Source of the DNA: Methylomonas montana
GTDB taxonomy: Bacteria > Pseudomonadota > Gammaproteobacteria > Methylococcales > Methylomonadaceae
NCBI RefSeq assembly: GCF_030490285.1
Contig: NZ_CP129884.1
Span: 496,001 to 560,000 of the forward strand
Length of the DNA stretch: 64,000 nucleotides
Direction of reading: 5' to 3'
In this document: positions 17,880-26,039 of the stretch, one piece after another
Layout: every line of letters starts with the position of its first letter
Position numbering within the stretch: position 1 is the first letter of the stretch
The notes under the pieces: model-generated
What the model was told of the DNA's origin: nothing
The model's input: the letters and a program-made list of their open reading frames with translations, nothing else
Database searches by the model: none
Translations under genes and position numbers: made by a program

Positions 17880-18617
17880 ATGTCGACTGGCACCATAACT
17901 TCGCAAAAAACAGCTTTGGAGTTTAAAAGCACATCACTGACAGTGCCGGTGTTACTGTTGGCCAGCAACGACCTCTCCCTCGTCGATCAGCAGCTTAAGG
18001 AAAAGGTGGTGCAAGCCCCCGAGTTTTTTAAAAACTCGCCGCTACTGATCGATCTGCAAAAACTCAACGCTCAAAATCTGGCTATCGACTTTGCCGAAAT
18101 AGTCGGCATAGTGCGCCAGCATGGCTTTATGCCGATAGGCATTCGCGGCGGTAACGAAAAACAAAATAGCGATGCGTTGGCTATGAATCTTCCTCAGCAT
18201 TCACTGCATGGTAGCAACGCGCCCCTGGTCAACAAAGCGCCGGCAAAAACCTTATCGACTCCCGCGCCGGAAGAGCAAAAGCCAGCCAGCCAAACGGTTG
18301 AAAACAAGTTAATCACCCAGCCGGTCCGTTCCGGACAGCGGGTTTATGCAAAAGGTGATTTAATCGTCACTGCAACCGTTAGTGCCGGCGCCGAGATCAT
18401 GGCGGAAGGTAATATTCATATCTACGGATCGTTGCGCGGCCGGGCTTTGGCCGGCGTGTTGGGCGATGTCAACAGCCGGATTTTTTGTTCGGATTTGCAA
18501 GCCGAGTTGATTTCTATAGCCGGTATTTATCAGATCAGCGATGATTTGAAACATGCCGCGCATAAACCCGTACAAATCAGTCTGGATAATCAGACTTTGA
18601 TTATCAAAGATATTTAA
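17880..18617 (+). CDS. minC: Septum site-determining protein MinC
   Basis: This FtsZ inhibitor, positioned by MinD, prevents division at the poles. Its N-terminal domain begins FKSTSLTVPVLLL; a linker rich in Pro, Ala and Lys spans about residues 110-145. The C-terminal beta-helix domain contains GQRVYAKGDLIVTATVSAGAE, GNIHIYGSLRGRALAG and GVLGD. A TTG seven codons upstream is also possible; the ATG at 17880 gives 245 residues. Neither start has a clear ribosome-binding site. It is the first gene of minCDE. Confidence 0.93.
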   Translation: MSTGTITSQKTALEFKSTSLTVPVLLLASNDLSLVDQQLKEKVVQAPEFFKNSPLLIDLQKLNAQNLAIDFAEIVGIVRQHGFMPIGIRGGNEKQNSDALAMNLPQHSLHGSNAPLVNKAPAKTLSTPAPEEQKPASQTVENKLITQPVRSGQRVYAKGDLIVTATVSAGAEIMAEGNIHIYGSLRGRALAGVLGDVNSRIFCSDLQAELISIAGIYQISDDLKHAAHKPVQISLDNQTLIIKDI

Positions 18618-18638
18618 GCTTTTCTTGGAGGAACAACA

Positions 18639-19451
18639 TTGGCCAGAATTATCGTAGTAACATCGGGAAAAGGTGGAGTGGGTAAAACCACAACCAGCGC
18701 CGCTATCGCCATGGGCTTGGCGAAGCGCGGGCATAAAACGGCTGTCATCGATTTTGATGTGGGACTGCGTAATCTCGACTTAATCATGGGTTGTGAGCGT
18801 CGAGTGGTTTATGATCTGGTTAATGTCATCAATAACGAAGCAACCTTGAATCAAGCGCTGATCAGAGATAAGCGTTGCGATCAATTATTCATATTGCCCG
18901 CCTCGCAAACCCGCGATAAGGACGCTTTAACGACGGAAGGTGTCGGCAAAATTCTGGAAGAACTTTCCAAGGATTTTAAATACATCGTCTGCGATTCGCC
19001 GGCAGGAATAGAGCGTGGTGCTACACTTGCCATGTATTTCGCCGACGACGCCTTTGTGGTGACCAACCCCGAAGTCTCTTCGGTGCGAGATTCGGACCGG
19101 ATGCTGGGAATTTTGGCGAGCAAGTCGCGGCGTGCCGAAAAGGGCGAGGAACCGATCAAGGAATATTTGCTGCTGACCCGTTATTCTCCAGATCGGGTCA
19201 AATTAGGTGAAATGTTGAGTGTCGAGGATGTGCAGGAGATTTTATCGCTGCACTTGTTGGGCGTTATACCGGAATCCAAATCGGTGCTGAATGCCTCAAA
19301 CTCCGGCAACCCGGTGATATTGGACGAACAAAGCGACGCGGGTCAAGCGTATGCCGATATCGTTGCTAGGTATCTTGGGGAAAACAAACCGCACCGCTTT
19401 ATAGACGAAGAGAAGAAAGGCTTATTTAGCAAGCTGTTCGGGAGTAAGTGA
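18639..19451 (+). CDS. minD: Septum site-determining ATPase MinD
   Basis: This ParA-like ATPase binds the membrane and carries MinC. The deviant Walker A SGKGGVGKTT is near residues 9-18, DFDVGLRNLDLIMGCERRVVYDLVN follows, CDSPAGIERGA is present, and the C-terminal amphipathic membrane-targeting helix KKGLFSKLFG ends the protein. The start is a TTG at 18639: the excellent site GGAGG lies eight bases upstream and the family N-terminus follows directly. Its stop TGA overlaps the minE ATG by one base. Confidence 0.97.
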   Translation: MARIIVVTSGKGGVGKTTTSAAIAMGLAKRGHKTAVIDFDVGLRNLDLIMGCERRVVYDLVNVINNEATLNQALIRDKRCDQLFILPASQTRDKDALTTEGVGKILEELSKDFKYIVCDSPAGIERGATLAMYFADDAFVVTNPEVSSVRDSDRMLGILASKSRRAEKGEEPIKEYLLLTRYSPDRVKLGEMLSVEDVQEILSLHLLGVIPESKSVLNASNSGNPVILDEQSDAGQAYADIVARYLGENKPHRFIDEEKKGLFSKLFGSK

Positions 19452-19705
19452 TGAGTCTCTTGGATTACTTTAGGTCATCGAAGCCCAATACCGCGTCTTT
19501 AGCGAAGGAGCGGTTGCAGATATTGGTAGCTCATGAACGGTCGTCGCGGAATCAGCCGTCCTATTTGCCGCAATTGCAACAAGAATTGCTGGCGGTGATC
19601 CGTAAATATGTCAACGTAGGGCAGGACGCCATCACCGTTAATTTCGAACAGGATGGTAACCAGGAAACATTGGAACTCAATATTGTGCTGCCTGATGAGC
19701 GCTAG
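19451..19705 (+). CDS. minE: Cell division topological factor MinE
   Basis: This 84-residue protein stimulates MinD ATPase and drives pole-to-pole oscillation. The opening MSLLDYFRSSKPNTASLAKERLQILVAHERS contains the membrane-targeting and MinD-contact helices, and a C-terminal dimerisation domain follows. The ATG forms a TGATG overlap with minD and is preceded by GGGAG. Confidence 0.96.
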   Translation: MSLLDYFRSSKPNTASLAKERLQILVAHERSSRNQPSYLPQLQQELLAVIRKYVNVGQDAITVNFEQDGNQETLELNIVLPDER

Positions 19706-19804
19706 TTGCGTTTGCAAGCTTGACGCGGTTTACGCAGTACATTGACCGATCGCGCAACTACAAACCCCCGATTTTTTTTGTTGTTTAAATAATGAGGAGT
19801 TGAA

Positions 19805-20002
19805 ATGGTAGAAACAATTGGCGAAGCGGCTGGAATCATCTGGCAATTTTTGGACTCGCATGGCGAAGCCAGCATTAACAAGGTTACAACTGAGACCGGC
19901 TTGGGCAAGAACGATGTGCAACGGGCTATCGGTTGGTTGGCTAAAGAAGGCAAACTTAATATAGAAATTAAAGGCCGGGTAGAAACCCTGTCGTTGAAAT
20001 AA
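19805..20002 (+). CDS. Small winged-helix protein (DUF2582-like)
   Basis: This 65-residue protein looks like a single winged-helix domain: IGEAAGIIWQFLDSHGEASINKVT, a recognition-helix-like GLGKNDVQRAIGWLAKEGKLN and a beta-wing IEIKGRVETLSLK. It resembles the DUF2582/PF10771 family found in many bacteria, whose function is unknown to me. A strong ribosome-binding site (TGAGGAG, six bases upstream) supports translation. It stands alone 99 bp after minE and might bind DNA. Confidence 0.8.
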   Translation: MVETIGEAAGIIWQFLDSHGEASINKVTTETGLGKNDVQRAIGWLAKEGKLNIEIKGRVETLSLK

Positions 20003-20321
20003 CAGTTCTCCCCCGCATACCTGCTTAAGGTTGGCCTAAGCGTGGCGGATTTCAATACCAGCTCTTGTGGTTGGTAGAGATGCCGCCCGCTGTCAGCCTT
20101 GGGCAGGGTTTTCCGATGCCGCCGTGTTTTGTAGGTAGAGCTGTTACCTGACAGGGGCGCGTGACCTTACTTGACGAGTGCCATGCGCTTTGTCGAAATC
20201 AGATGCTGTAAGAATTAAAGGATATTGCCCGCTTGTCATCCCAAGCCGGTCTTGGCAATGTCGCAGAACTACAAAAATATCAATTCTAATAATCCCCATA
20301 ATGCGGAGTTTCTCACTCGAA
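20003..20321. other. Intergenic region before the glucan synthase
   Basis: This stretch of about 320 bp separates the winged-helix gene from the GH17-GT2 gene. The downstream frame stays open through its last 140 bases (from 20178), but that part translates poorly and is not conserved-looking. I see no RNA gene, terminator or clear promoter. Confidence 0.4.
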
Positions 20322-22928
20322 ATGAAAGCCAAAATTGCTACCTTTCTAACGTTGGTATTTCTGGTTGCCGTCAACCTTGGCATCTGGTCTTACATTAATA
20401 ACCCGTTGAAGATTCCGTCGTGGAGTAAAACCATGATGGGTCTGACTTTCAGCCCGATGCGGCGCGATTCCAATCCGCGCGAGGCTAAATATCCCAGCAA
20501 GGAACAGATTTCCGAGGATATAGCACTGCTGTCCGATAAGGCTCATTCGATCCGGACTTATACGGCGCTGGAAGGCATGGAAGTCGTACCAGAGTTGGCT
20601 GCAAAAAGCGGGGTCAATCTGGCGATGGGGGCTTGGATAGACACCGACAAAGAGAAAAACCGCCGGGAAATCGAAGCGTTAATCTCGCTGAGCAACCAGT
20701 ATCCGAAAGCCATTGTTCGCACCATCGTCGGTAACGAAACGCTGTTAAGGAAAGACGTTCAGGTTGAGGAATTGATCGAGTATATCCGCGAGGTCAAGAA
20801 ACGGACCTGGAAGCCGGTCAGTACTGCCGAGACTTGGGATCAGTGGGAGGCGCATCCGGAGTTGGTGGCGGAAGTCGATTTTATCGCCGTGCATATCCTG
20901 CCTTATTGGGAGGGCATTCCTATCGAGGCGGCGGTCGATTATATTTTTGAACGTTATCACGAACTGCAAACTATGTTTCCTGGCAAACAGATCGTGATTG
21001 CCGAGGTGGGTTGGCCGTCGGACGGTCAACCGTTTAAGCACGCAACGGCTTCGCTGGCCAATCAAGCCAAGTTCCTGCGTGAATTTCTCAATCGCGCCAC
21101 CGAGGAAAACCTGATCTATTACGTGGTTGAAGCATTCGACCAGCCTTGGAAAATCGATATAGAAGGTACTGCCGGTGCCTATTGGGGGTTGTTCAACGTC
21201 GATCGCCAGCCTAAGTTCCCGATGGAAGGCGATGTGCTGGCCAATCCAACTTGGCGTAACTGGGCCAGCGGCGCGGCGGTCCTCAGTATCATCCTGATGG
21301 CAGCGTTTCTATTTACCCGTAAGAGTTTGAAATTGCCTGGCAAGTTTTTCTTCGGCATCATCGCCAACTTGGCGGCATCGGTATTGTTTTGGTCGGCTTC
21401 AATAGCCGCCGCCCAATACCAGACCGGTTTTTCGGTGGTGTTCTGGGCAATCTTGCTGATGATGCAGGCCATGGCGGTTCTGGTATTGCTGACCGAAAGT
21501 TTGGAAATATCGGAAGTGATCTGGCACCGTAAGGGCCGCCGTACTTTCACGCCCTTGACGCCGTCGGCCGATTTTCGTTATCCGAAAGTATCGATACATC
21601 TGCCGATCCATAATGAGCCGCCGGAAATGGTGCGCAAGACCTTGAATGCCTTGGCCAAGGTCGATTATCCAAATTTCGAAGTATTGGTGATGGATAACAA
21701 CACCAAGGATCCGGCTGTTTGGCAACCAGTGCGGGATGATTGTGATCGACTGGGTGCTAAATTCCGCTTCTTCCACTTGGACAACTGGCCCGGCTTCAAG
21801 GCTGGTGCGATCAATTATGCATTGACCAATACCGCCGAGGACGCCGAAATCATCGCGGTCATCGATAGCGATTACATCTTGAACCCGGATTGGTTGAAAG
21901 CGATGGTGCCGTATTTCGATCAGGAAAATGTCGGCTTCGTACAATCGCCGCAGGATTATCGGGATGCCAATCAAGGCGCATTCAAGGATATTTGCTACTG
22001 GGAGTATGCCGGTTTCTTCAATATCGGTATGGTGCAACGCAACGAGTTCAATGCCATCATTCAGCACGGCACGATGACCATGGTCCGCAAATCGGCCTTC
22101 GACAAGGTCGGTCCGTGGGGCGAGTGGTGTATCTGTGAGGATAGCGAGTTGGGCTTGCGCTTGTATGAGGCCGGTTACGATTCGGTGTATTGCAAAGAAT
22201 CTTTCGGCCGAGGCTTGATGCCGGATACTTTCTCCGGCTACATGACCCAGCGTTTCCGTTGGGTATACGGCGCGATGCAGATCATCAAAAAGCATTGGCG
22301 GCATTTCTTGCCCAATAAAAAATCGTCGCTTACCTCGGCGCAGCGTTATTACTTTGTGGCGGGTTGGTTGCCGTGGTTTTCCGATGCGTTGGCCTTGTTG
22401 TTTACCGGCACCAGTCTGGTGCTGACCGCTTTGCTGCTCTATGATCCGCGCCACAGCGAGTTGCCGGTCAACGCCTTTCTATTGCCGACCATAGGCTTGT
22501 TTGCCTTCAAAATCTTGCGCGGTCTATGGCTGTACAAGGCAAGGGTGGCTTGTTCGATGTTGCATGCATTAGGTGCTGCGTTGGCTGGGCTGTCGTTAAC
22601 CCACACCGTGGCGCGCGGTACCTTGCAAGGCTTGTTTACCTCAGGCAAACCGTTTATGCGTACGCCCAAATACGAACAGCAAGGGCCGTTGGTGGCTGGC
22701 TTGTTGATCATTTGGCAAGAGTTGTTGTTACTGATTTTGTTGGCTGCCGGCATCGTGGCGATGCGCATGGAGCCGCATTTCGACAATATGAGCGGCAGAT
22801 TGTGGGTGGCGGTGCTGGCGGTGCAGTCAGTGCCGTATATTGCGACTTTCCTGACCATCCTGATTAGTGTCGCGCCTAACTATTTTCCAGGCAAAAAACT
22901 GTCTGCGGATGAATTAGACGCGGAATAA
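20322..22928 (+). CDS. GH17 / family-2 glycosyltransferase fusion, putative beta-glucan synthase
   Basis: This is an inner-membrane protein of about 868 residues. A signal anchor (IATFLTLVFLVAVNLGIWSYI) is followed by a GH17-like domain (about residues 35-320) with likely acid and nucleophile glutamates in TIVGNE and IAEVGWPS. After several helices comes a processive GT2 domain (about 430-690) with HLPIHNEPPEMV, the metal site VIDSDYI, the acceptor base segment CICEDSELGL and the QRFRW motif. Further helices follow. The architecture is like NdvB-type proteins that make cyclic or linear beta-1,3-glucans; the product is an inference. Starts at 20301 and 20322 are both plausible; the second follows a GGAG at a long spacing of 13 bases. 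A terminator follows. Confidence 0.88.
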   Translation: MKAKIATFLTLVFLVAVNLGIWSYINNPLKIPSWSKTMMGLTFSPMRRDSNPREAKYPSKEQISEDIALLSDKAHSIRTYTALEGMEVVPELAAKSGVNLAMGAWIDTDKEKNRREIEALISLSNQYPKAIVRTIVGNETLLRKDVQVEELIEYIREVKKRTWKPVSTAETWDQWEAHPELVAEVDFIAVHILPYWEGIPIEAAVDYIFERYHELQTMFPGKQIVIAEVGWPSDGQPFKHATASLANQAKFLREFLNRATEENLIYYVVEAFDQPWKIDIEGTAGAYWGLFNVDRQPKFPMEGDVLANPTWRNWASGAAVLSIILMAAFLFTRKSLKLPGKFFFGIIANLAASVLFWSASIAAAQYQTGFSVVFWAILLMMQAMAVLVLLTESLEISEVIWHRKGRRTFTPLTPSADFRYPKVSIHLPIHNEPPEMVRKTLNALAKVDYPNFEVLVMDNNTKDPAVWQPVRDDCDRLGAKFRFFHLDNWPGFKAGAINYALTNTAEDAEIIAVIDSDYILNPDWLKAMVPYFDQENVGFVQSPQDYRDANQGAFKDICYWEYAGFFNIGMVQRNEFNAIIQHGTMTMVRKSAFDKVGPWGEWCICEDSELGLRLYEAGYDSVYCKESFGRGLMPDTFSGYMTQRFRWVYGAMQIIKKHWRHFLPNKKSSLTSAQRYYFVAGWLPWFSDALALLFTGTSLVLTALLLYDPRHSELPVNAFLLPTIGLFAFKILRGLWLYKARVACSMLHALGAALAGLSLTHTVARGTLQGLFTSGKPFMRTPKYEQQGPLVAGLLIIWQELLLLILLAAGIVAMRMEPHFDNMSGRLWVAVLAVQSVPYIATFLTILISVAPNYFPGKKLSADELDAE

Positions 22929-22951
22929 TTAAAGCCGGCTGATCGATACCG

Positions 22952-22990
22952 AAAAGCCCTTGTCAGCTGAAAAGCCGGCAAGGGCTTTTT
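22952..22990 (+). terminator. Rho-independent terminator after the glucan synthase
   Basis: AAAAGCCCTTG (22952-22962) pairs with CAAGGGCTTTT (22979-22989) and is followed by further T residues. It sits 24 bp after the stop codon. Confidence 0.85.
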
Positions 22991-23349
22991 GTTTGCGCGA
23001 TAGATCCTAGTTTCTGATTAGGCAAGGCCTTCACTCGGTGGCGCAGCCGTGTTTGGATAATAAGGAAACAGGGGGCGCAATTAAATTATGTTATTTGACG
23101 CATAAAATATGAGCTATTTGCCATAGTTTTTTGATTTCATAGGTCGTTTATATGAATCCTGATTTTTATCATATTGATATATTTGTAAAACGTTGATAAG
23201 GACTGAAATTTGCTGACAGAAGCGAACTGTTAAATAAAAACGTGTGAAAACAAATAAAAATTCGTGGACTGCTAATCAAAGCCTCTCTGAATAATTGGCA
23301 AAACGACATATTCGGCATTGACTGCGTATCTTTTTAATTCCTAAATCCT
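22991..23349. other. AT-rich leader region before the TonB receptor
   Basis: About 360 bp, noticeably AT-rich from 23090 on. It presumably contains the receptor promoter. I looked for a Fur-box-like 19-bp palindrome and for a cobalamin riboswitch core and recognised neither. Confidence 0.4.
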
Positions 23350-25728
23350 ATGAAACATTCAAAAATCAAACTTCGCGTCAAGCCCCCGCTGATTGGCGCA
23401 ATGCTGCTGACAATCTTGCCCGGTCTAACGGTGGCCGAAGCAGCAGAAAACGCTGCGGCCGACGAAAAAGGGAACAGCAAATCCGCTACGGTTCTGCCGG
23501 AGATGACGGTTACTGCGGACAGCGAGAAAGCCGCCGCCCAAACGGCGACGGAAAAATATAAACTGCCTGCTGTCACGGAGAGCGTTACCAAGGAAAAGCT
23601 GGAAGATACCGTCAATGTGATGAACACCGAGGATGCGATCAAGTATCTGCCTAATATTCTGGTGCGTAAGCGCTATATCGGCGATAAGGAAATGCCGGTA
23701 TCGATGCGCACATCAGGTACTGGCTCCAGCGCGCGCAGTTTGATTTATGCCGATGGCATTTTGCTCTCCTCGTTGCTGGGCAATAACAACGGCATGACCG
23801 GTTCGCCGCGCTGGAACATGGTTTCGCCGTCGGAAATCGAACGGGTCGACGTGATGTACGGTCCGTTTTCCGCGGCCTATGGCGGTAACTCTATCGGTGG
23901 CGTGATTGACATTACCACCCGGATGCCGGAAAAATTCGAGGCGGGCGGCGGCGTGCAGTCTGCTTGGCAGGAATACGATGTTTACGGGCACACCGATACC
24001 TACGATTCGCAGCAATACACCGCCAACCTGGGTAGTCGGCATGGCGATTTTTCCTGGCGCTTTGATGTCAGCCATTTGGATGCACATAGTCAGCCGATAA
24101 GTTACTCATATCTTCCCACTAGCTCAGGTGCTGGAGGTGTGGCTGTGACCGGTGCTGTTGGGGATGTCGATAGAAGCGGCACCCAAAGAATATTTGCAAT
24201 CGGTGAAGGTAATATACGGCATACGGTCCAAGACAACTTCAAATGGAAGCTGGCTTACGATATTACGCCAACCCTTAAAGCATCCTATACCCTGGGCTTA
24301 TGGCAAAACGATGAAAGCGGCGGTTTTAACAGTTACTTGCGTAACGCAACAACCGGTGCGCCGGTCAATAGCGGGTTGATAAATTTCGGCGGCAGGAACT
24401 ATAACCTCAATTCAGGTCCGTCATTCGCCTCCAATGACTATCAGCAAATGCACTGGTCTCATGGTATGGCTTTAAAATCCAACACCGGAGGGATTTTCGA
24501 CTGGGAATTGACCGGCAGTGTGATCAATTACGGTCAGGATGAGCAAAGAGCGCCGACGGTTGCGCCGAATCAAGCTGATGCCGGCGGCGCCGGTAGAATT
24601 ACCAGTTTAAAAGATACCGGTTGGCACACGGTCGATGCTAAGGGCATCTGGCGTCCTGATTCCGCATGGGGGCCGCACCATGTTAGCTTTGGCTATCATC
24701 ATGATCTTTACGAATTAAACAATCAGCAATACAACACATCCAATTGGTTATATGGCGGCAAGGGTAGCTTGTTTACCAACTCTCAAGGCAAGACCGAAAC
24801 CAATGCCGTTTGGTTACAGGATGCCTGGACATTCGATCCGGCGTGGACGCTGACCTTGGGTGGGCGTCTGGAAAGCTGGAATGCTTTCGACGGCACCAAT
24901 ACCGGCTCCAATGGCAGAACGATCAATCAGTCCAACCGCAGCGATTTACGGTTCTCCCCCAAGGCATCGCTGGCCTGGAAGCCAACGGATAGTTGGAAAT
25001 TTACCGGCTCGTTAGCTCAGGCTTACCGTTTCCCGACGGTGACGGAATTGTTTCAGGGGTCTAACGTGGGTTCCGGCGGCACCGCTAATATCGTTAATCC
25101 AAATCCCACGCTGAAGCCTGAAGAGGCCTTGTCTTCCGAGCTTTCCGGCCAGTATTTCCTAAACGAAGGTTCATTGCGCTTAAGCTTGTTTCACGAGAAG
25201 GTTTACGACGCCATCTACAGTCAAACGACTTTTAGTCCAGCGACTAACTCCACCTTATCCTATGCCCAAAACATCGACCAGATCAGCACCTATGGTTGGG
25301 AGTTTTCCGGTGAACACAGCAATGTTGGTATCCAGGGTTTGGATTTATCCGGCAACGTGACTTGGGCACATTCGCGGATCGATAAAAATGCGGCCTTACC
25401 TTCGTCGGTGGGTAAACTGCAGCCTAGAGTGCCTGAGTGGCGGGCCAGTGCTACGGCCACATACCATGTTACTAAGGATTTTACGTCCTCTGTCAGCGGG
25501 CGTTATAGCAGTCAGCAATACGGGCAGATCGATAACAGCGATGTCAATCCGGATACCTATACCGGCACGGGTAGTGCGTTTTTCGTCGTGGATACCCGGG
25601 CCAAATATCAGTTGACCAAGCAGTTGACGCTTTCCGCCGGCATTGACAATATCACCAATGAAAAATACTGGATTTTCCACGTGTTTCCGCAACGTACGTA
25701 TATTGCCGAGTTGAAATTCAACTATTAA
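23350..25728 (+). CDS. TonB-dependent outer-membrane receptor
   Basis: This is a 792-residue outer-membrane receptor for uptake of an unidentified ligand, energised by TonB. A signal peptide (about residues 1-33, ending near AEAA) precedes a TonB-box-like PEMTVTADS and a plug domain with DAIKYLPNILVRKR, SEIERVDVMYGPFSAAYGGNSIGGVIDITTRMP. A 22-strand barrel ends in the aromatic C-terminus ELKFNY. The ligand cannot be deduced: no siderophore or cobalamin gene lies nearby. Immediately downstream is the left end of a decayed IS200-like element, whose hairpin may serve as its terminator. Confidence 0.95.
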   Translation: MKHSKIKLRVKPPLIGAMLLTILPGLTVAEAAENAAADEKGNSKSATVLPEMTVTADSEKAAAQTATEKYKLPAVTESVTKEKLEDTVNVMNTEDAIKYLPNILVRKRYIGDKEMPVSMRTSGTGSSARSLIYADGILLSSLLGNNNGMTGSPRWNMVSPSEIERVDVMYGPFSAAYGGNSIGGVIDITTRMPEKFEAGGGVQSAWQEYDVYGHTDTYDSQQYTANLGSRHGDFSWRFDVSHLDAHSQPISYSYLPTSSGAGGVAVTGAVGDVDRSGTQRIFAIGEGNIRHTVQDNFKWKLAYDITPTLKASYTLGLWQNDESGGFNSYLRNATTGAPVNSGLINFGGRNYNLNSGPSFASNDYQQMHWSHGMALKSNTGGIFDWELTGSVINYGQDEQRAPTVAPNQADAGGAGRITSLKDTGWHTVDAKGIWRPDSAWGPHHVSFGYHHDLYELNNQQYNTSNWLYGGKGSLFTNSQGKTETNAVWLQDAWTFDPAWTLTLGGRLESWNAFDGTNTGSNGRTINQSNRSDLRFSPKASLAWKPTDSWKFTGSLAQAYRFPTVTELFQGSNVGSGGTANIVNPNPTLKPEEALSSELSGQYFLNEGSLRLSLFHEKVYDAIYSQTTFSPATNSTLSYAQNIDQISTYGWEFSGEHSNVGIQGLDLSGNVTWAHSRIDKNAALPSSVGKLQPRVPEWRASATATYHVTKDFTSSVSGRYSSQQYGQIDNSDVNPDTYTGTGSAFFVVDTRAKYQLTKQLTLSAGIDNITNEKYWIFHVFPQRTYIAELKFNY

Positions 25729-25740
25729 CCAATAATGAGA

Positions 25741-25939
25741 AATCCCCCGGCTCAGTCGGGGAGACAGCCTAAGTTTGACATTTAGAGGAGCCCACACTAG
25801 GACGCTCCAGAGCGTGAGCCGCCAAGCACACGCAAGAGGAGACCTGATGGACGCGAACGAAAGCTTAAGTCACTCCAAATATGCGGTATCCCAAGTGAAA
25901 GCTTACATCAAGGGTAAGAGCGCGATATCGCCACCCTGA
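25741..25939 (+). mobile_element. Decayed IS200/IS605-type element, left part
   Basis: A hairpin (CCCCCGGCTCAGTCGGGG, 25744-25761) looks like an IS200-type left end. It is followed by a leader with GACGCTCCAGAGCGTGAGCC and a GAGGAGA site, then a 30-codon frame (25847-25939). Its first ten residues, MDANESLSHS, match the start of IS200-like TnpA. They are fused directly to KYAVSQVKAYIKGKSAIS, a segment normally some 50 residues further on, after which a stop follows. The catalytic HUH region is deleted, so the element is dead. Confidence 0.7.
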
Positions 25940-26039
25940 TCTGCGCTGTTTTACCAGCATTTCAACGTGCTGGTCAGGGCAGGGCACCTATTCGTGGCGA
26001 TGCCGCCGCTGTATCGGGTCGACGTTGGCCGCGTTCCGT

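Noticed and set aside
22991-23349. Cobalamin riboswitch or Fur box upstream of the TonB receptor
   Set aside because: No recognisable B12-box sequence or 19-bp Fur palindrome was found on reading the leader.
25847-25939. Intact IS200 transposase
   Set aside because: The frame has only 30 codons and lacks the whole HUH and Tyr catalytic region, so it is a remnant.
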